Positions 30,772 through 42,150 of a DNA stretch of 53,551 nt are shown here, piece by piece. The stretch's first letter is position 1. Each line of letters opens with the position of its first letter. The position numbers and the translations under genes were made by a program. This stretch comes from Chara braunii (Eukaryota > Streptophyta > Charophyceae > Charales > Characeae): assembly GCA_003427395.1 (NCBI GenBank), contig BFEA01000336.1, forward strand, positions 95,681-149,231, written 5' to 3'. Below the pieces are notes generated by a model, which had not been told where the DNA came from, searched no databases, and was given only the letters and a program-made list of their open reading frames with translations.

Positions 30772-31430
30772 TGAAAGGCATTTCACGTTGCACACCCCAA
30801 ATTCAAATCTCAGGGTCAAAAGTCCCCAAGCCGAAAGAGGCCAGGTCGGCCAGATTCAGATGGGTTAAGTCGGGTACAAGTCCAACCGGTACCCAGTCAA
30901 AAGTCACATCCCACAAGCAAAAGTCACGTTTCACAGTCAAAGGTCACATCCCATAGGCAAGAGTCTAGACCCAGAGTCAAAGGCCACATCCCAAAGGCCA
31001 AAAAGCAGCAGCACACCAAGGAAAACTCAGGGAGGTACCGGGCCTCAACATTCCGGAAGCAAATAGGCCGCGGGCAGCCGGTACCGGATCCAAGTCAAAC
31101 CAAGAGAAGCAGAGGCTGGGACAAGTAAAGGTCCAGTCCAAGTCAATATAGGGACTGGCTGAGCGCTTGTGCACTATCTGCGAGTTGGCATGCACTAGAG
31201 CCCTGGCTGGGCAGCGCTGCGCTATGGAAGGAAGGCGGCCATAGCCACACAACTTAGTAGTAGGAGGTAGAGCTGAGTAGCAGGCGGATATATCTAGAGT
31301 CAAGATCTTCATGTAGAGAGAGAGAGAGGGAGAGAGAGAGGACATATGCATGAAGGAACTGAGAGAGAAGTGAGATAGAGAGAGAGAGGGAGTTAGCTAC
31401 CTTGGATGACGTTGATGGATATGGGTGGAA
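30772..31430 (+). mobile_element. Element F 3' LTR, right end unknown
   Basis: After a polypurine-like CGGCGAGAT, the sequence starts TGAAAGGCATTTCACGTTGC, parallel to TGAAACGGTTTTCACCTGC in element E. It contains a short tandem repeat (GTCA-AA-GTCACATCCCA about four times, 30890-31000) and GA microsatellites near 31315-31395. No second LTR is available to fix the right end. Confidence 0.5.
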
Positions 31431-31614
31431 TTTCTAAGCTGCACTAATCTGGACTTTGCATCTCTGGTCTCCAGTGTGGATTTCCTGTGATATCTCATTG
31501 TGTAAGTGCTTGAGGTGAAGAACATTTATCTTCACTAAGTTGATGGAGAAATATAAGCAACACTTCAGGGAAGTGATGATCATCTTAATGTTATGTGCCT
31601 GATTGAAACAAGAT

Positions 31615-31903
31615 ACAGCATGGGATTCACACACAATGAAAAGAGATACACACCACATGGAATGAGAGAATACACAGTGGAAGCACTCAAATACCAAAAG
31701 TAGAATTGGAATTCAAATCCAATTCTAATTAACCCTCTTGTCTCCAGTCAATCAAACACCGTTTCCAATAATCCCAACAGCATGGCATTCACACGCAATG
31801 ACAACAGATCTTGGAAAGAGCAACTCACACCACACTGAATGAGGGAATACACAGTGGAAGCACCCAAATACCAAAAGTAGAATTGGAATTCAAATCCAAT
31901 TCT
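31615..31903 (+). repeat. Tandem direct repeat that hosts element E
   Basis: The unit TGGGATTCACACACAATGAA ... CAAATCCAATTCTAATTAAC ... AATAATCCCAAC (about 31620-31780) is followed by a second copy starting TGGCATTCACACGCAATGAC at 31783. The second copy is cut at CCAATTCT (31903), exactly where the E LTR begins, and resumes at 40848-40905. The first copy gives the sequence of the empty site. Confidence 0.85.
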
Positions 31904-32888
31904 TGAAACGGTTTTCACCTGCTAGCAGTAGCAAATGCAGATCCCAGGGCTCGATCCCTAGTTCTGCCCTTACCTGTGTACAGTATCGAGTTGACCCCTG
32001 AGTGTTTGAACCCGTGACCTGTGTTTTGTTAGTTGTTGTTTGTCTGCCGTAGGACTGTGCAGATGTAGGGATTCGATCTGTAGGTCTGTCGAGTAGGGGT
32101 CACAGCTCTGTAGAGGTCGTAGCTATAGGTCTACTGAAAGGTCAAGGTCGTAGCTGCTACAGCCCTGAAAGGTCAAGGTTGTAGCTGCTACAGTACTCAA
32201 AAGGCCAAGTTCACAGACTTTCGGAAGGTCCCGGAAGTGGCCTTTCGGAGTGGGCTCACGTTTAGGCAGAGGCAAGTGGGCAAGTGGTGGAGCCAACCTC
32301 AGTACATTGGCAGTGTGACTGCAGTGAGTCTGTGGTGCAAACCGATGCAGTCAGCGGATCCGGTCCAGTCAGTCCCAGTCCAGTCCAGCAAGTACCATGA
32401 GGGACTGTGTGCACCATGGGCCAATGGAAAAGGGCAGACCAGCGAGTTACAGAAGTATAAATCAAGAGGCAACGCCCAGCCATTCATTCATTCTTGCGTA
32501 AGCCATGCGGAAGCGCTGCCATAGCGACTTGTGCGAGGTGGTCTGCAGTGAGCCCGAGGATGAAGTGGGCGAGAGGACGTTAGCCATAGTGATAGAGTAG
32601 CAGCGGTCATAACCGTCATAGCTGTAGGTGTGTGCGGGTGTGTGCGAGTGTACAGGGTGTTGCGTGTGGGATATCCAGGGTGATCTTGTGTGCGAACAGC
32701 AGCATTGAGTAAGCACCGAACAGAGAGTTGTACAGGCGATGTGCCGCCATAGCCGTTTGAAGTGAACTTGTATCCGAGCTGCGTTCTTGGTACTATATCT
32801 CTGAGTTCTGAGTGGGCGCTCGATGCCAGTTTGCTGCGCAACCTGTTTGCATGCATGTGAAGTGTGAATGAAAGCGAGTCTGATTGCA
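31904..32888 (+). mobile_element. Element E 5' LTR
   Basis: It runs from TGAAACGGTTTTCACC to GAGTCTGATTGCA, 985 bases, and pairs with the 3' LTR at 39864-40847. Differences are scattered plus a change in a short CAAGGTCGTAGCT repeat. The flanking base pattern gives a TTCT target duplication (ATTCT if the LTR end A is shared). Confidence 0.9.
32421..32462 (+). promoter_or_regulatory. Pol II core promoter in element E LTR
   Basis: A CCAAT box (32421-32425) lies 31 bases before TATAAAT (32456-32462). Both recur in the 3' LTR (TATAAAT at 40415-40421). Transcription would start about 30 bases later, so the R region is the last 400 bases of the LTR. Confidence 0.5.
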
Positions 32889-32889
32889 C

Positions 32890-32900
32890 TGGTATCGGAG
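32890..32900 (+). promoter_or_regulatory. Primer-binding site, element E
   Basis: TGGTATCGGAG lies one base after the LTR end, again with G at the position where the land-plant initiator-Met site has A. Confidence 0.8.
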
Positions 32901-33020
32901 TTGGTACCCGCTATCCCACGCGCCACAGGGCGCCAAGTTGTAGAGCGCCGTGAAGAGGGAAGTTCGCCATAGCTGCGCTGCGGAGAAGTAACGTGTACCT
33001 GCGCACAAGACAACCACGAA

Positions 33021-33021
<1 letters not shown>

Positions 33022-33103
<82 letters not shown>
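33022..33103. repeat. (GA)n microsatellite
   Basis: About 40 GA units in the leader of element E, directly before the sequencing gap. Confidence 0.95.
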
Positions 33104-33106
<3 letters not shown>

Positions 33107-33133
33107 TGAGCGATATAAGATTGGTTTGCTACG

Positions 33134-33450
33134 NNNNNNNNNNNNNNNNNNNNNNNNNNNNNNNNNNNNNNNNNNNNNNNNNNNNNNNNNNNNNNNNNNN
33201 NNNNNNNNNNNNNNNNNNNNNNNNNNNNNNNNNNNNNNNNNNNNNNNNNNNNNNNNNNNNNNNNNNNNNNNNNNNNNNNNNNNNNNNNNNNNNNNNNNNN
33301 NNNNNNNNNNNNNNNNNNNNNNNNNNNNNNNNNNNNNNNNNNNNNNNNNNNNNNNNNNNNNNNNNNNNNNNNNNNNNNNNNNNNNNNNNNNNNNNNNNNN
33401 NNNNNNNNNNNNNNNNNNNNNNNNNNNNNNNNNNNNNNNNNNNNNNNNNN
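33134..33450. other. Assembly gap
   Basis: A run of 317 Ns. It is bounded by the GA tract on the left and a 20-base A run on the right, so repeats likely caused the break. Confidence 0.98.
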
Positions 33451-33470
33451 AAAAAAAAAAAAAAAAAAAA

Positions 33471-34227
33471 AGAGAAGAAAAGGAGAAAGAAAAAAGGTGA
33501 AGGAGGAGGAAAGAGAAGTGAAGGGTGGCGAGGAAGGAGGTGCCAGCAGCCATAGCCGACTTGGAGGTTGACCGGGCGTTGACCAAGGGTTGACCGGACG
33601 TTGACTGGAGGGTTGACCGGAGCTGTTGACCACGATTTTGACCAAGCTGGAGTTGGTAAAATCTCGCCAAGCCCTTAGCCTCTCCCCTCGCCCTATGGAT
33701 GTGCACTCACCCTATGGTACTTGCTGAGTCTGAGTCTGTTTGTCTCTTCTTTCTGGATTGAGTCTCTTCTGTCCAGGTGAAAGAACTCCGTGTACGAAGG
33801 ATAGGGCCTCGTTGACCAAACCCACACGGGCTTAGGGCTAAAGACTGAGTCTGACGACTCGACTGTCCCGGAGGACACGAACCCTCCCAAGGACCGGTAC
33901 TGACCGACGGGCTGCTCGGTGTGGCACGGTAGGCCCAAAATCCGAGCTGTGTGCTGCACAACGGGCCGTCTAAGTCTTGACACGATCTGCTGACCGCGTC
34001 GTCCTGTTTGCAACGTTAAAGAATTCCTGAGGAGTTACGGGGGATCTCCTTAAATGCCTCCTGGTCAGCAACAGATCCTGTAGTGATGGCTGTAGTATTA
34101 GAGTCTAGGCTAGAGACCATAGTTGACAGGGTTCCATACGGATCCTGTGGTCCATAGACTGAGTCAATTAGGGGGAGAGTCTAAGTGGTGAGGAGCGGAA
34201 CTGTCACTTGGTTGTGCACCTTTCACC
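33471..34227 (+). other. Element E leader
   Basis: Untranslated region with a purine-rich start (GAAGGAGGAGGAAAGAG) and repeated GTTGACCGG-type units (33568-33640). No frame with coding character is seen until the ATG at 34228. Confidence 0.55.
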
Positions 34228-36181
34228 ATGGTTGACACGCGTAGTGCCCGGAGCACCTCCCCTTACACAACAGAAAAGGAGGCGAAAGTCGCCGCCCTCT
34301 CGAAAGAGAGAGAAGAAAAGAAAGAGGCCAAGAAGAAGGCCCTGATGGAGGAACAAGCGGCGAAATTGAGAAAGATTGAGGAGGAGATGGCCAAAGAGAG
34401 AGAGAGAGGCTGAGGAAAGAGCAGGAAGAGAAGTTGAAAGCGGTAGAAGAGGAGGAAGAGGTAGAAGAACAACCGATGGAAAGGAGAAGAAGGGGGCAAG
34501 GAGGTGAATCTAGTGGTACAAAGGAAGATCAGATGGAGAAGAAAATTACGGAGTGGGTTGCTGGTTTATCCCTGGGGGAAGAAGAGGAGGCACTGATGTA
34601 TGTGCCCAGGGAAGAACAAGAGGCCGCCATGAAAGAGTGGGATGCAGAAGAAAACCCACTCAAGCGGCAGGCGATAGAGGATGAGAAGAGGATGGAGTGG
34701 AAGTTCCGATTGACGAGGGAGAGGAAAAGAAGAATGGAGGCGGCAAGCCATGCGGCGAAAGAATTAGCGGAGGTGAAGAAGCAAAGAGAGCAGATGGCAA
34801 CGCAGGTGGACCTATTGGGGAGGATGGAGATAATGGCGAGAAACATAGAGCGCCTGGCACAGGTCCAGGAAGAACAATATCTATTTGGTAGAGGTCAGGA
34901 CATTGCCTTACGCTCTATACGGCTGGGGCTCCGGGACTTCGCCAGGGAATTGGTGGCGCAGGTGGGCTCAGAGGTGAGGGCCCGCCTAGAGGGCACATAA
35001 CGTTATTGTACGGGTGCCATAGAAGGCGCCAGCATGGCTGTTCCCAAGGAGGAGGAAGCACGTCCCCGTAGAGAGCCAGTCAAGGTCAAGTTCCCGGATT
35101 TTCCTATAGCGGGAAGAAGGAAGAAAAAATTGATAATTGGGAAACCAATATCAAAACATACGTGCACCTACAGAAAGTCTCCCCGGATGAGCACGTCCTA
35201 ATAGCCATTCATGCCCTCAGGGAGGAGGCAACCAGTTTTGCCACGTCCCTGTGCCGCGCAGCCAACTGCAATGATGATTTAGTCGCCTACTCTGTGTTCA
35301 CTCCCCTCAATGATTTTCTTAAGTCTCGTGCAGCCTCAAAGCCTCCGATCGACTGCAAACCATCCACTCTCGACAGTGGAAGAGTGCTAGGGCACTCAAA
35401 GGTGTGATGGATGAGTTGGTAGCCGTTCCTCACCATGGGGTTACTGAGACCCAGTTGTCAACCTCTTCTACCAGGCTATGCCCGAACAGTTACGAGGGCA
35501 CTTCTTCAAGAAGAGCCAGCAGCCCACCATGACCTACGACGCATTGAGCAGGGAAGTGGTGGCGTTCGAAGCGAGGTCCATGTCAATTTCCATTTTTTTG
35601 GCATAAGGACCTAGATAAGGGCAAAAAGTGGAAGGGTCGCACCATCTCGGGTCAGGCAGACCAAGGATCGTTTGATCCTTACGTTAGATGAAGGTGGTGT
35701 CGACGAAGTCCCCTACGAGCAGATTGAGTGGGGACTAGAGGAGGAGGACAGTGGCGTTAGCCAGGGGAGGACTTACGTTGCTGTCGTGGTCGGAGGGAGG
35801 CCGCAAGGAGGAGGCAGAGGCCAAGGCCAACGGGGCGGGGCCTCAAGGGGCCGTTCCCAGGGTGATCAGGGGGTTGGTGGTAGAGGAGGAAACCGCCAAG
35901 CAAGAGGAAGGGGTCAAGGTCCCCCGCAAAACCGTTCAGGGAATAGGTCGCCTAATAGGGGTAATAGACCACCCTATAGGAGAGGAGGATGGCAACCAGG
36001 TCTGCCACAGGGTAGGCCTTGGGAGGACTTGGGCCTGGACCGGCGCGTCTGGCAACAGCGTGTGGACCAGGGGCAATGCATATATTGCGGTGACCCTGGC
36101 CACATCATCAAATTTTGTCCGAAGTATAGAGAGGCCCGTTCGGCTGCCCAGGGGTCAAAAGGCAGCCGCCGGTGGGGGTAG
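34228..36181 (+). pseudogene. Gag, element E
   Basis: It begins at ATG 34228 in a good context (CACCATGGTTGAC). The order is a Lys/Glu-rich coiled coil (KEAKVAALSKEREEKKEAKK), a one-base frameshift near 34413, a longer charged helical part (34434-35000), then the capsid-like region in several frames (NWE, TYVHLQKVSPDEHVLIAIHA, AANCNDDLVAYS). Stops lie at 35000 and around 35400, 35440 and 35600. The last frame (35672-36181) is Gly/Arg-rich and ends with a zinc knuckle C-IY-C-GDPG-H-IIKF-C. At least four lesions mean no full Gag can be made. Confidence 0.85.
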
Positions 36182-36854
36182 CACCTGCCCCTACCATACG
36201 GCCATGTGGGGAAACGAGCGCGAGCCGGCAAGAAACTCCCACACCACAAGTGCGTATGGCAGAAGTTGCAGGCCGGTGCCTAGATAGTTGTCCAGAGACC
36301 GCTTGTGTTAGGGTCTCTCTAGGCACTTCCCTCACAGGCGTGGCCGATGAGCTAAAGGAGAGGATGCCCGCCTGGGCCAAAATGAAGAAGGAGAGTAGAG
36401 GACAACTAATTTTAGTAGATGTAGAGATTTTCAGAGGTAGAGTAGGGGCCCTAGTAGATAGTGGGGTCACGCGCGGCTTTATCAGTAGAAAGGCGTTGCA
36501 AAAGTTGAAGTTGGGTCTAAAGGTCCAGAAGTTAGCAGACCCCATAGTGAGTATCCTCGCAGACAATCGCACGATGCGAGTAGAGGATTATGTAGAGGGA
36601 GTCCAGGCGTACTTTCGGGGGTGGAAAAAGTTCTCCATTCCCTCACTCTCCTCGTAGAGGACAACCTTCCTTTCGATAGAGTCCTAGGAATGGATTGGGG
36701 AGAGGCAGCCGGGGCCACACTCCATTTGAGAGAGCACGAGTGTAGGCTCCCTAGTCCGGCAGGCTGGGTCAAGATTGCCTGTTTGTTCCGCGTGTCAGGA
36801 GTAGATAACTCCCTGGCACATTGCTGCCTTAGCGCTCCTGAGTTGCAAGATTAG
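36172..36854 (+). pseudogene. Retropepsin, element E
   Basis: The frame carries GQLILVDVEIFRGRVGALVD, then DSGVTRGFISR as the active site (D-S-G kept). A frameshift near 36630 moves it to the frame with VLHSLTLLVEDNLPFDRVLG and MDWGEAAGATLHLREHEC. The first protease frame is -1 relative to the knuckle frame with a short overlap, but no classical slippery heptamer is present there. Confidence 0.82.
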
Positions 36855-38093
36855 TAAAGAAGGAGCAACTAGAAGAACAGGTCTTTGTAGCCTATGTCAG
36901 GCCAGTTACTGAGCCTAAAGAGGAAAAGCCCATAGATCCCGCTATTGCCAAGCTGCTGGAAGAGTATGTAGATTTAGCTAAGCCGCCTACGGGAGTAGTC
37001 TCGCGGCCCATCCAACACCGCATTGAGATAGAGCCTGGCAGTAGGACTCCTAAAGGAGCAGTGTATAGGATGTCCCTGCGGGAATTGGAGGAGTTGCGCA
37101 AGCAGCTAGACGAACTCTAGAGAAGGGTTGGACTAGGCCCAGTTTGCCTCCATTTGGAGCACCTGTTCCATTTGTCCCAAAGAAGGAGGGAGAGCTTAGA
37201 ATGTGCATCGACTATAGGGGTCTTAATGCTATTACCGTGAAGAATGCGAAACCTTTGCCCCGTATAGATGACCTTTTAGATCGGTGCAGGGTTGCAAGTA
37301 TTTTTCGAAGATAGATTTGAAGTCCGGATATCATCAGATAGAGGTCCATCCTAATGATCAATATAAGACCGCGTTCCGGACTAGATATGGGCACTACGAG
37401 TTTATAGTTATGCACTTTGGACTAACCAATGCGCCAGCAACTCTTCAGCGTTGTATGAATGGCTTGTTTAGGACGTGGTTAGACAAGTTAGTAGTAGTCT
37501 ACTTAAATGACATTCTAGTGTTCAGTAAGACCCTCCAGGAGCATGAGGGTCATCTAAGGCAGGTCTTGGAGAAACTCAAAGAGGCTAACTTCAAGATCAA
37601 CGCAAAGAAGTGTGAATGGGCAAAGACTCAAGTTCTGTATTTAGGCCATGTCTTAGACGGAGGCGGCATTAAACCAGAAGATAGTAAGATTGCAGCGATT
37701 AGAGATTGGCCTACACCCCGCACGTTGACAGAGTTGTGGTCGTTCTTAGGCCTAGCTAACTACTACAAGAAGTTTGTTAGGAACTTCTCCACCTTCGCTG
37801 CTCCCCTTCGCAGGTTGCTGAAGAAAGAAGCGATCTGGAAGTGGGACAAGGACTGCACGTCTGCCATGAAGAAGTTAAAGCACGCATTGATAGAGTACCC
37901 AGTCCTCAAAGTAGCCGATCCGTCCTTGCCTTTCGTCGTCACTACCGACGCAAGCCAGTACGGTATAGTTGTTGTGTTACAGCAAGACGATGGCAATGGG
38001 TATACGCCCGTAGAGTTCATGTCTGCCAGAATGCCTTCGGAGAAGGTCGCAACATCTATGAGAGGGAACTCTACGCTCTCAGGCAAGCTCTAG
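36855..38093 (+). pseudogene. Reverse transcriptase, element E
   Basis: The RT spans several frames: [37 protein letters not shown] (then a stop at about 37118), [40 protein letters not shown] and TNAPATLQRCMNGL. The active-site motif reads VVVYLNDILVF, so the first aspartate of YLDD is Asn. That change alone should inactivate DNA synthesis. Frameshifts lie near 37120 and 37285. The RT connection and start of RNase H follow (TTDASQYGIVVVLQQDDGNG). Confidence 0.9.
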
Positions 38094-38310
38094 AACATTG
38101 GAAGCATAACTTGCTTGGGAGGCACTTTAAAGCCTATTCAGACCACGAAACGTTAAGGTGGTTAAAGAAGTAGGCCAAGATGACACCTAAGCTGACTAGG
38201 AGGGCCGCCGAACTAGACCAGTATGATTTTGAGCTCAAGCCAGTCAAAGGGAAGTATAATGTAGTTGCGGACGCTCTGAGTAGGAGAGCTGACTACTTTT
38301 TGGATCGATA
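38020..38310 (+). pseudogene. RNase H, second part, element E
   Basis: After a frameshift near 38050 the domain continues as YERELYALRQALEHWKHNLL, AYSDHETLRWLKK, a TAG at 38171, then YDFELKPVKGKYNVVADALS. The catalytic Glu and Asp residues are kept. It ends in a stop at 38309-38311 (LDR-TAG), before the integrase linker. Confidence 0.82.
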
Positions 38311-38358
38311 GTTCGTTATCTGGATACAGGGAGAGACCTGCAGCAGAAAGTTCGACAG

Positions 38359-39824
38359 GTGTACGCACAGGACCCTATTTATAGTGACCTCCTCAAGAGA
38401 GTTAGGGAGGCCCCAGAAACTGAGCCAAATTACGGCACTACAGAGGGGTTACTATTCGAGAAGACTAACGTAGTAGACCACCTGTGCGTTCCCAGCAATG
38501 AGGAGATCCGTAGTCTGATCCTAGGGGAATGTCACGAAACGAAGGGACGTTTCGGTTGGCAAAAGACGTTAGCCAATCTGATGCACGCGTACACTTGGCC
38601 AGGGATGAAAAATGATTGCATAGAGTATGTTCGCAATTGTAAGGTTTGCCAGAGGAATAAGACTACTACGTGTGCCCTCCTAGGTCTTCTCAGACCCCTG
38701 CCTATTCCTGATCAGCCAGGAGATTCAGTGTCCATTGACTTTATGGACGTTGGCGTCAAGAGTAGGCATGGCAAGAGCCAAGTCATGGTCATAGTTGATA
38801 GATTTAGTAAATATGTTGTTTTTGTCCCATTACCTGCAGAAGCTCGAACTGAGCCAGTAATTCAGAAGTTTTTTTATCATTGCGTCAGTGAGCACGGGGT
38901 TCCACTGTCTATAGTTAGTGATAGAGACACCCGGTTCACTGGTCAGAACTGGCAGGAGTTGATGAGAGTCTATGGCTCCAAGTTGTTGATGTCATCTGAC
39001 CGTCATCCAGAGACCAACGGTCAGACTGAACAGATGAATAAGATCCTGCAACAAGTTCTGCGTATGTGCATTAGACCGGATCAGATCAATTGGGATGAGA
39101 TGTTGCCCAAAGTAGCCAGTGCGTACAATAACAACGTGCACTTGTCTACCTGTCGCACTCCCAACGGGTTACACAAGTCCTTTAGACCACGCAGACCATT
39201 TGAGGGACTTAACCGGGACCAGATTCACAGGCTACCGCCCGGTACTAGGGAGTTTGCATTACAGCACGAGAAAGAGTTAGCTACCGTGGAAGAGAACCTC
39301 AGGAAGGCCCAACACCGAATGATAGAACAAGCTAATAAGCACCGTCGCCCGTCACAGTTTCAAGTAGGTGACCTGGTCTGGTTCAAGTCCAAAGAGTTTG
39401 CTCCTGAGGAAAACATCTCGCAGAAGTTACTACCCGCGTATAGAGGACCGTGGCCAGTTCTAGAAGTTAAGGGCGGAGAGGATGGGCCGTCCTACACAGT
39501 AAAGATCCCAACACACCTCCACACCTACCCTTTGTGTCATACCTCAAAGTTGTTGTCGTATGTCACAAGTCAACAGTTTCCATCTAGAAGATCCATGATT
39601 CCTCCAGACATGGACGGAAGATACGACATTGATGGCATTGTAGGTGAAGATGTGTTTAGAACAGGAGGTAGAGGTCATCTGCAGAAGCAGTACAAGGTTC
39701 GATTTGCTTAGCAAGAACCAGAAGACGACCGCTGGCTTACTAGAACCGGACTTCTAGAAACAGCTCCCGACATAGTTAGAGCCTACGAAAGAGATAAGAA
39801 AGGTAAAGGTCTTGCCTTGGACTG
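38359..39824 (+). pseudogene. Integrase with chromodomain-like tail, element E
   Basis: A 450-residue open frame to a TAG at 39709-39711. The zinc finger reads CHETKGRFGWQKT ... CKVCQRN; the second His of the H-X4-H pair is Arg here, while C and G keep it. The core triad is Asp in SVSIDFMDVG, Asp in IVSDRDTRF and Glu in HPETNGQTEQ. The GPY/F motif is RGPWPVLEVKGGEDGPSYTV. After the TAG the frame continues with PEDDRWLTRTGLLETAPDIV and RAYERDKKGKG to a stop at 39824, completing the chromodomain-like tail. It is the longest pol frame in the window. Confidence 0.92.
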
Positions 39825-39855
39825 AGTTATTCTCGGAGGACCTCGAATTTAGGCC

Positions 39856-39863
39856 GGCGGGAG
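39856..39863 (+). promoter_or_regulatory. Polypurine tract, element E
   Basis: GGCGGGAG lies directly before the 3' LTR start TGAAACGG. It is short and holds one C; F has CGGCGAGA in the same place. Confidence 0.55.
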
Positions 39864-40847
39864 TGAAACGGTTTTCACCTGCTAGCAGTAGAGAATACAG
39901 ATCCCAAGGCTCGATCCCTAGTTCTGACCTTACCTGTGTACAGTATCGAGTTGACCCCTGAGTGTTTGAACCCGTGACCCGTGTTTTGTTAGTTGTTGTT
40001 TGTTTGTCGTAGGACTGTCAGATGTAGGGATTCGATCTGTAGGTCTGTCGAGTAGGGGTCACAACTCTGTAGAGGTCGTAGCTATAGGTCTACTGAAAGG
40101 TCAAGGTCGTAGCTATAGGTCTACTGAAAGGTCAAGGTCGTAGCTGCTACAGAACCCGAAAGGCCAAGTTCACAGACTTCCGAAAGATCCCGGAAGTGGC
40201 CTTTCGGAGTGGGCTCACGTTTAGGCAGAGGCAAGTGGGCAAGTGGTGGAGCCAACCTCAGTACATTGGCAGTGTGACTGCAGTGAGTCCGCGGTGCAAA
40301 CCCATGCAGTCAGCGGTACCCGTCCAGTCAATCCCAGTCCAGTCCAGCAAGTACCATGAGGGACTGTGTGCACCATGGGCCAATGGAAAAGGGCAGACCA
40401 ACGAGTTACAGAAGTATAAATCAAGAGGCAACGCCCAGCCATTCATTCATTCTTGCGTAAGCCATGCGGAAGCGCTGCCATAGCAACTTGTGCGAAGTGG
40501 TCTGCAGTGAGCCCGAGGACGAAGTGGCCGAGAGGAAGTTAGCCATAGCGATAGAGTAGCAGCGGCCGTAGCCGCCATAGCTGTAGGTGTGTGCGGGTGT
40601 GTGCGAGTGTACAGGGTGTTGGGTGTGGGATATCCAGGGTGATCCTGTGTGCGAACAGCAGCATGGAGTAAGTGACGAACAGAGAGTTGTACATGCGATG
40701 TGCCGCCATAGCCGTTTGAAGTGAACTTGTATCCGAGCTGCGTTCTTGGTACTATATCTCCAAGTTCTGAGTGGGCGCTTAACGCCAGTTTGCTGCGCAA
40801 CCTGTTTGCATGCATGTGAAGTGTGAATGAAAGTGAGTGTGATTGCA
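39864..40847 (+). mobile_element. Element E 3' LTR
   Basis: 984 bases, TGAAACGG ... GTGTGATTGCA, the partner of 31904-32888. The CCAAT and TATAAAT boxes are retained. The host repeat resumes immediately after it with TTCTAATGAACCCTCTTG. Confidence 0.9.
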
Positions 40848-40851
40848 TTCT

Positions 40852-41065
40852 AATGAACCCTCTTGTCTCCAGTCAATCAAACACTGTTTCCAAGAATCCC
40901 AACCACGTTATTAACCCAAGACCAACTATTATAAAGTTTCGTCAAGAATGGGGACTTCTTCTTCCTCCCTCAGCGTCAAGCTCTAGCCATGGAGGAACCA
41001 GGCGCCCAACCCAACAAGCCTACTAATCACCACACACCCTCCTGAACTCAACACGACACTCTGCG
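40852..41065 (+). other. Right flank of element E insertion
   Basis: The first 54 bases complete the host direct repeat. The rest has no recognised content. Confidence 0.5.
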
Positions 41066-41069
41066 CCCC

Positions 41070-41391
41070 TCATGAAGACCTCAGCAGGTGAATTGCCAAC
41101 TCAGCAGGGAGTGCAGCTCCCAGGAAGAAGAAGAACAACAACAACTTGATGAAGAAGGAGATGGCTGCCCAGACGAAGAAGACCTTGGAAAAGCTGATTC
41201 GCAGGCAGTTGTCATAACCCCCAACAGCACACTGTACGGAGAAGGCGCCAACCAGCGCTGAAGGCAGCAATCCCAATGCTGCCACCAATGATACTGGCAG
41301 GCCGCAGATATGGCCATCAGATACTTGGAGAAGATGCTGCTCTGCGCTCCTGAAAGTCGTGCAGCAATCCCCAACGCGACTTTCCTCCCTA
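41070..41391 (-). CDS. Candidate terminal exon of a small membrane protein
   Basis: Reading leftward, the frame has strong third-position G/C preference and encodes two hydrophobic segments (PVSLVAALGLLPSALVGAF and VFFVWAAISFFIKLLLFFFF) around a loop with Cys and Tyr (QCAVGGYDNCLRISFS), ending LAIHLLRSS-stop at 41070. Upstream lies a pyrimidine-rich run followed by CACGAAG or TAG at 41398-41389, a plausible splice acceptor. The layout is loosely like the last two helices of a four-helix plant membrane protein such as a CASP-like one, but I cannot confirm a family. No start or earlier exon was found. It may be a captured or isolated exon. Confidence 0.35.
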
Positions 41392-41399
41392 CTTCGTGA

Positions 41400-41925
41400 A
41401 AAAAAAAAAGAAAAAGAGACAGATCCCATTCCCCATCAGCCTCGACACTTTTCTTCCCTCAACACTCACGTTTCTACAGCCTAGGACCGACCTACCACTA
41501 GGACAGACCAAAACAAGCAGCCTACGGGCTTTACACCTAGACAAAAAAGTCGCAAAAGGGGCAGACAAGTAAAATAACAAGGAAACAACGGGCCAACTGC
41601 CTACAGCAACAAAGGACAGGTTCGGGCATCAAGCCCCAAAGAGCTCAAAACTCCACACAAGGCATAGGTCTAGAGATCGAACCCCCAGGTCAGCAACTTA
41701 ACAAAATCAGTCTACTTAGTATACAGCGCGCTCGAACCTGCAATTCATTGCATTAAGGGAAAAGGAACTCCACCCGGACTTAGAAAAATCTGAGTTTGAG
41801 GAGGAATTTGTCATCTATCTTGGGCACCGGACTTTTCCTGCTATCCCATTGGCAGAATGCTGCAGGATTTTACGACCCGTCTAATACACGAGTCGACACT
41901 TGCCCCCCAAACGGCTGGCTGCCTC
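41400..41925. other. No recognisable feature
   Basis: Mixed sequence between the exon candidate and element H. No repeat pair or domain is visible. Confidence 0.3.
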
Positions 41926-42150
41926 TGCGTGCAAGCATCAAAATCGTTGTTCGTGCTCCAGATGACCCTGCTTCAAAGTCTATTCTGATCATCAGAATTT
42001 GTAGTGGGTCAAGACTCAGCCTCGATTGTCGCCAATCTTGTCAATCGGTCAGTTCGACTTTGAGCTGAAATACAAGAAGGGGTGCTAAAATCGAGTTGCC
42101 AATGCTCTTTCTTGACGCCCTGACATGATGACTGCTATGGTTCCATCTTT
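41926..42150 (+). pseudogene. RNase H remnant of element H
   Basis: Frames around 41970-42120 spell FKVYSDHQNL, stop, WVKTQPRLSPILSIGQFDFE, LKYKKGC, stop, NRVANALS, stop, RPDMMTAM. This is the end of a Ty3/gypsy RNase H domain close to element C (FDFELRHKKGCYNRVADALS). At least three stops, including CTTGA-type changes, show great age. The left part of H is not recognisable. Confidence 0.75.

Noticed and set aside
32911-33706. Long open frames across the N gap
   Set aside because: They are made of Ns and a GA microsatellite read as Ser-Leu repeats; no coding evidence.
36130-36181. Programmed frameshift between gag and protease in element E
   Set aside because: The frames are related by -1 but no X XXY YYZ heptamer is in phase; with many random frameshifts nearby, decay explains it better.
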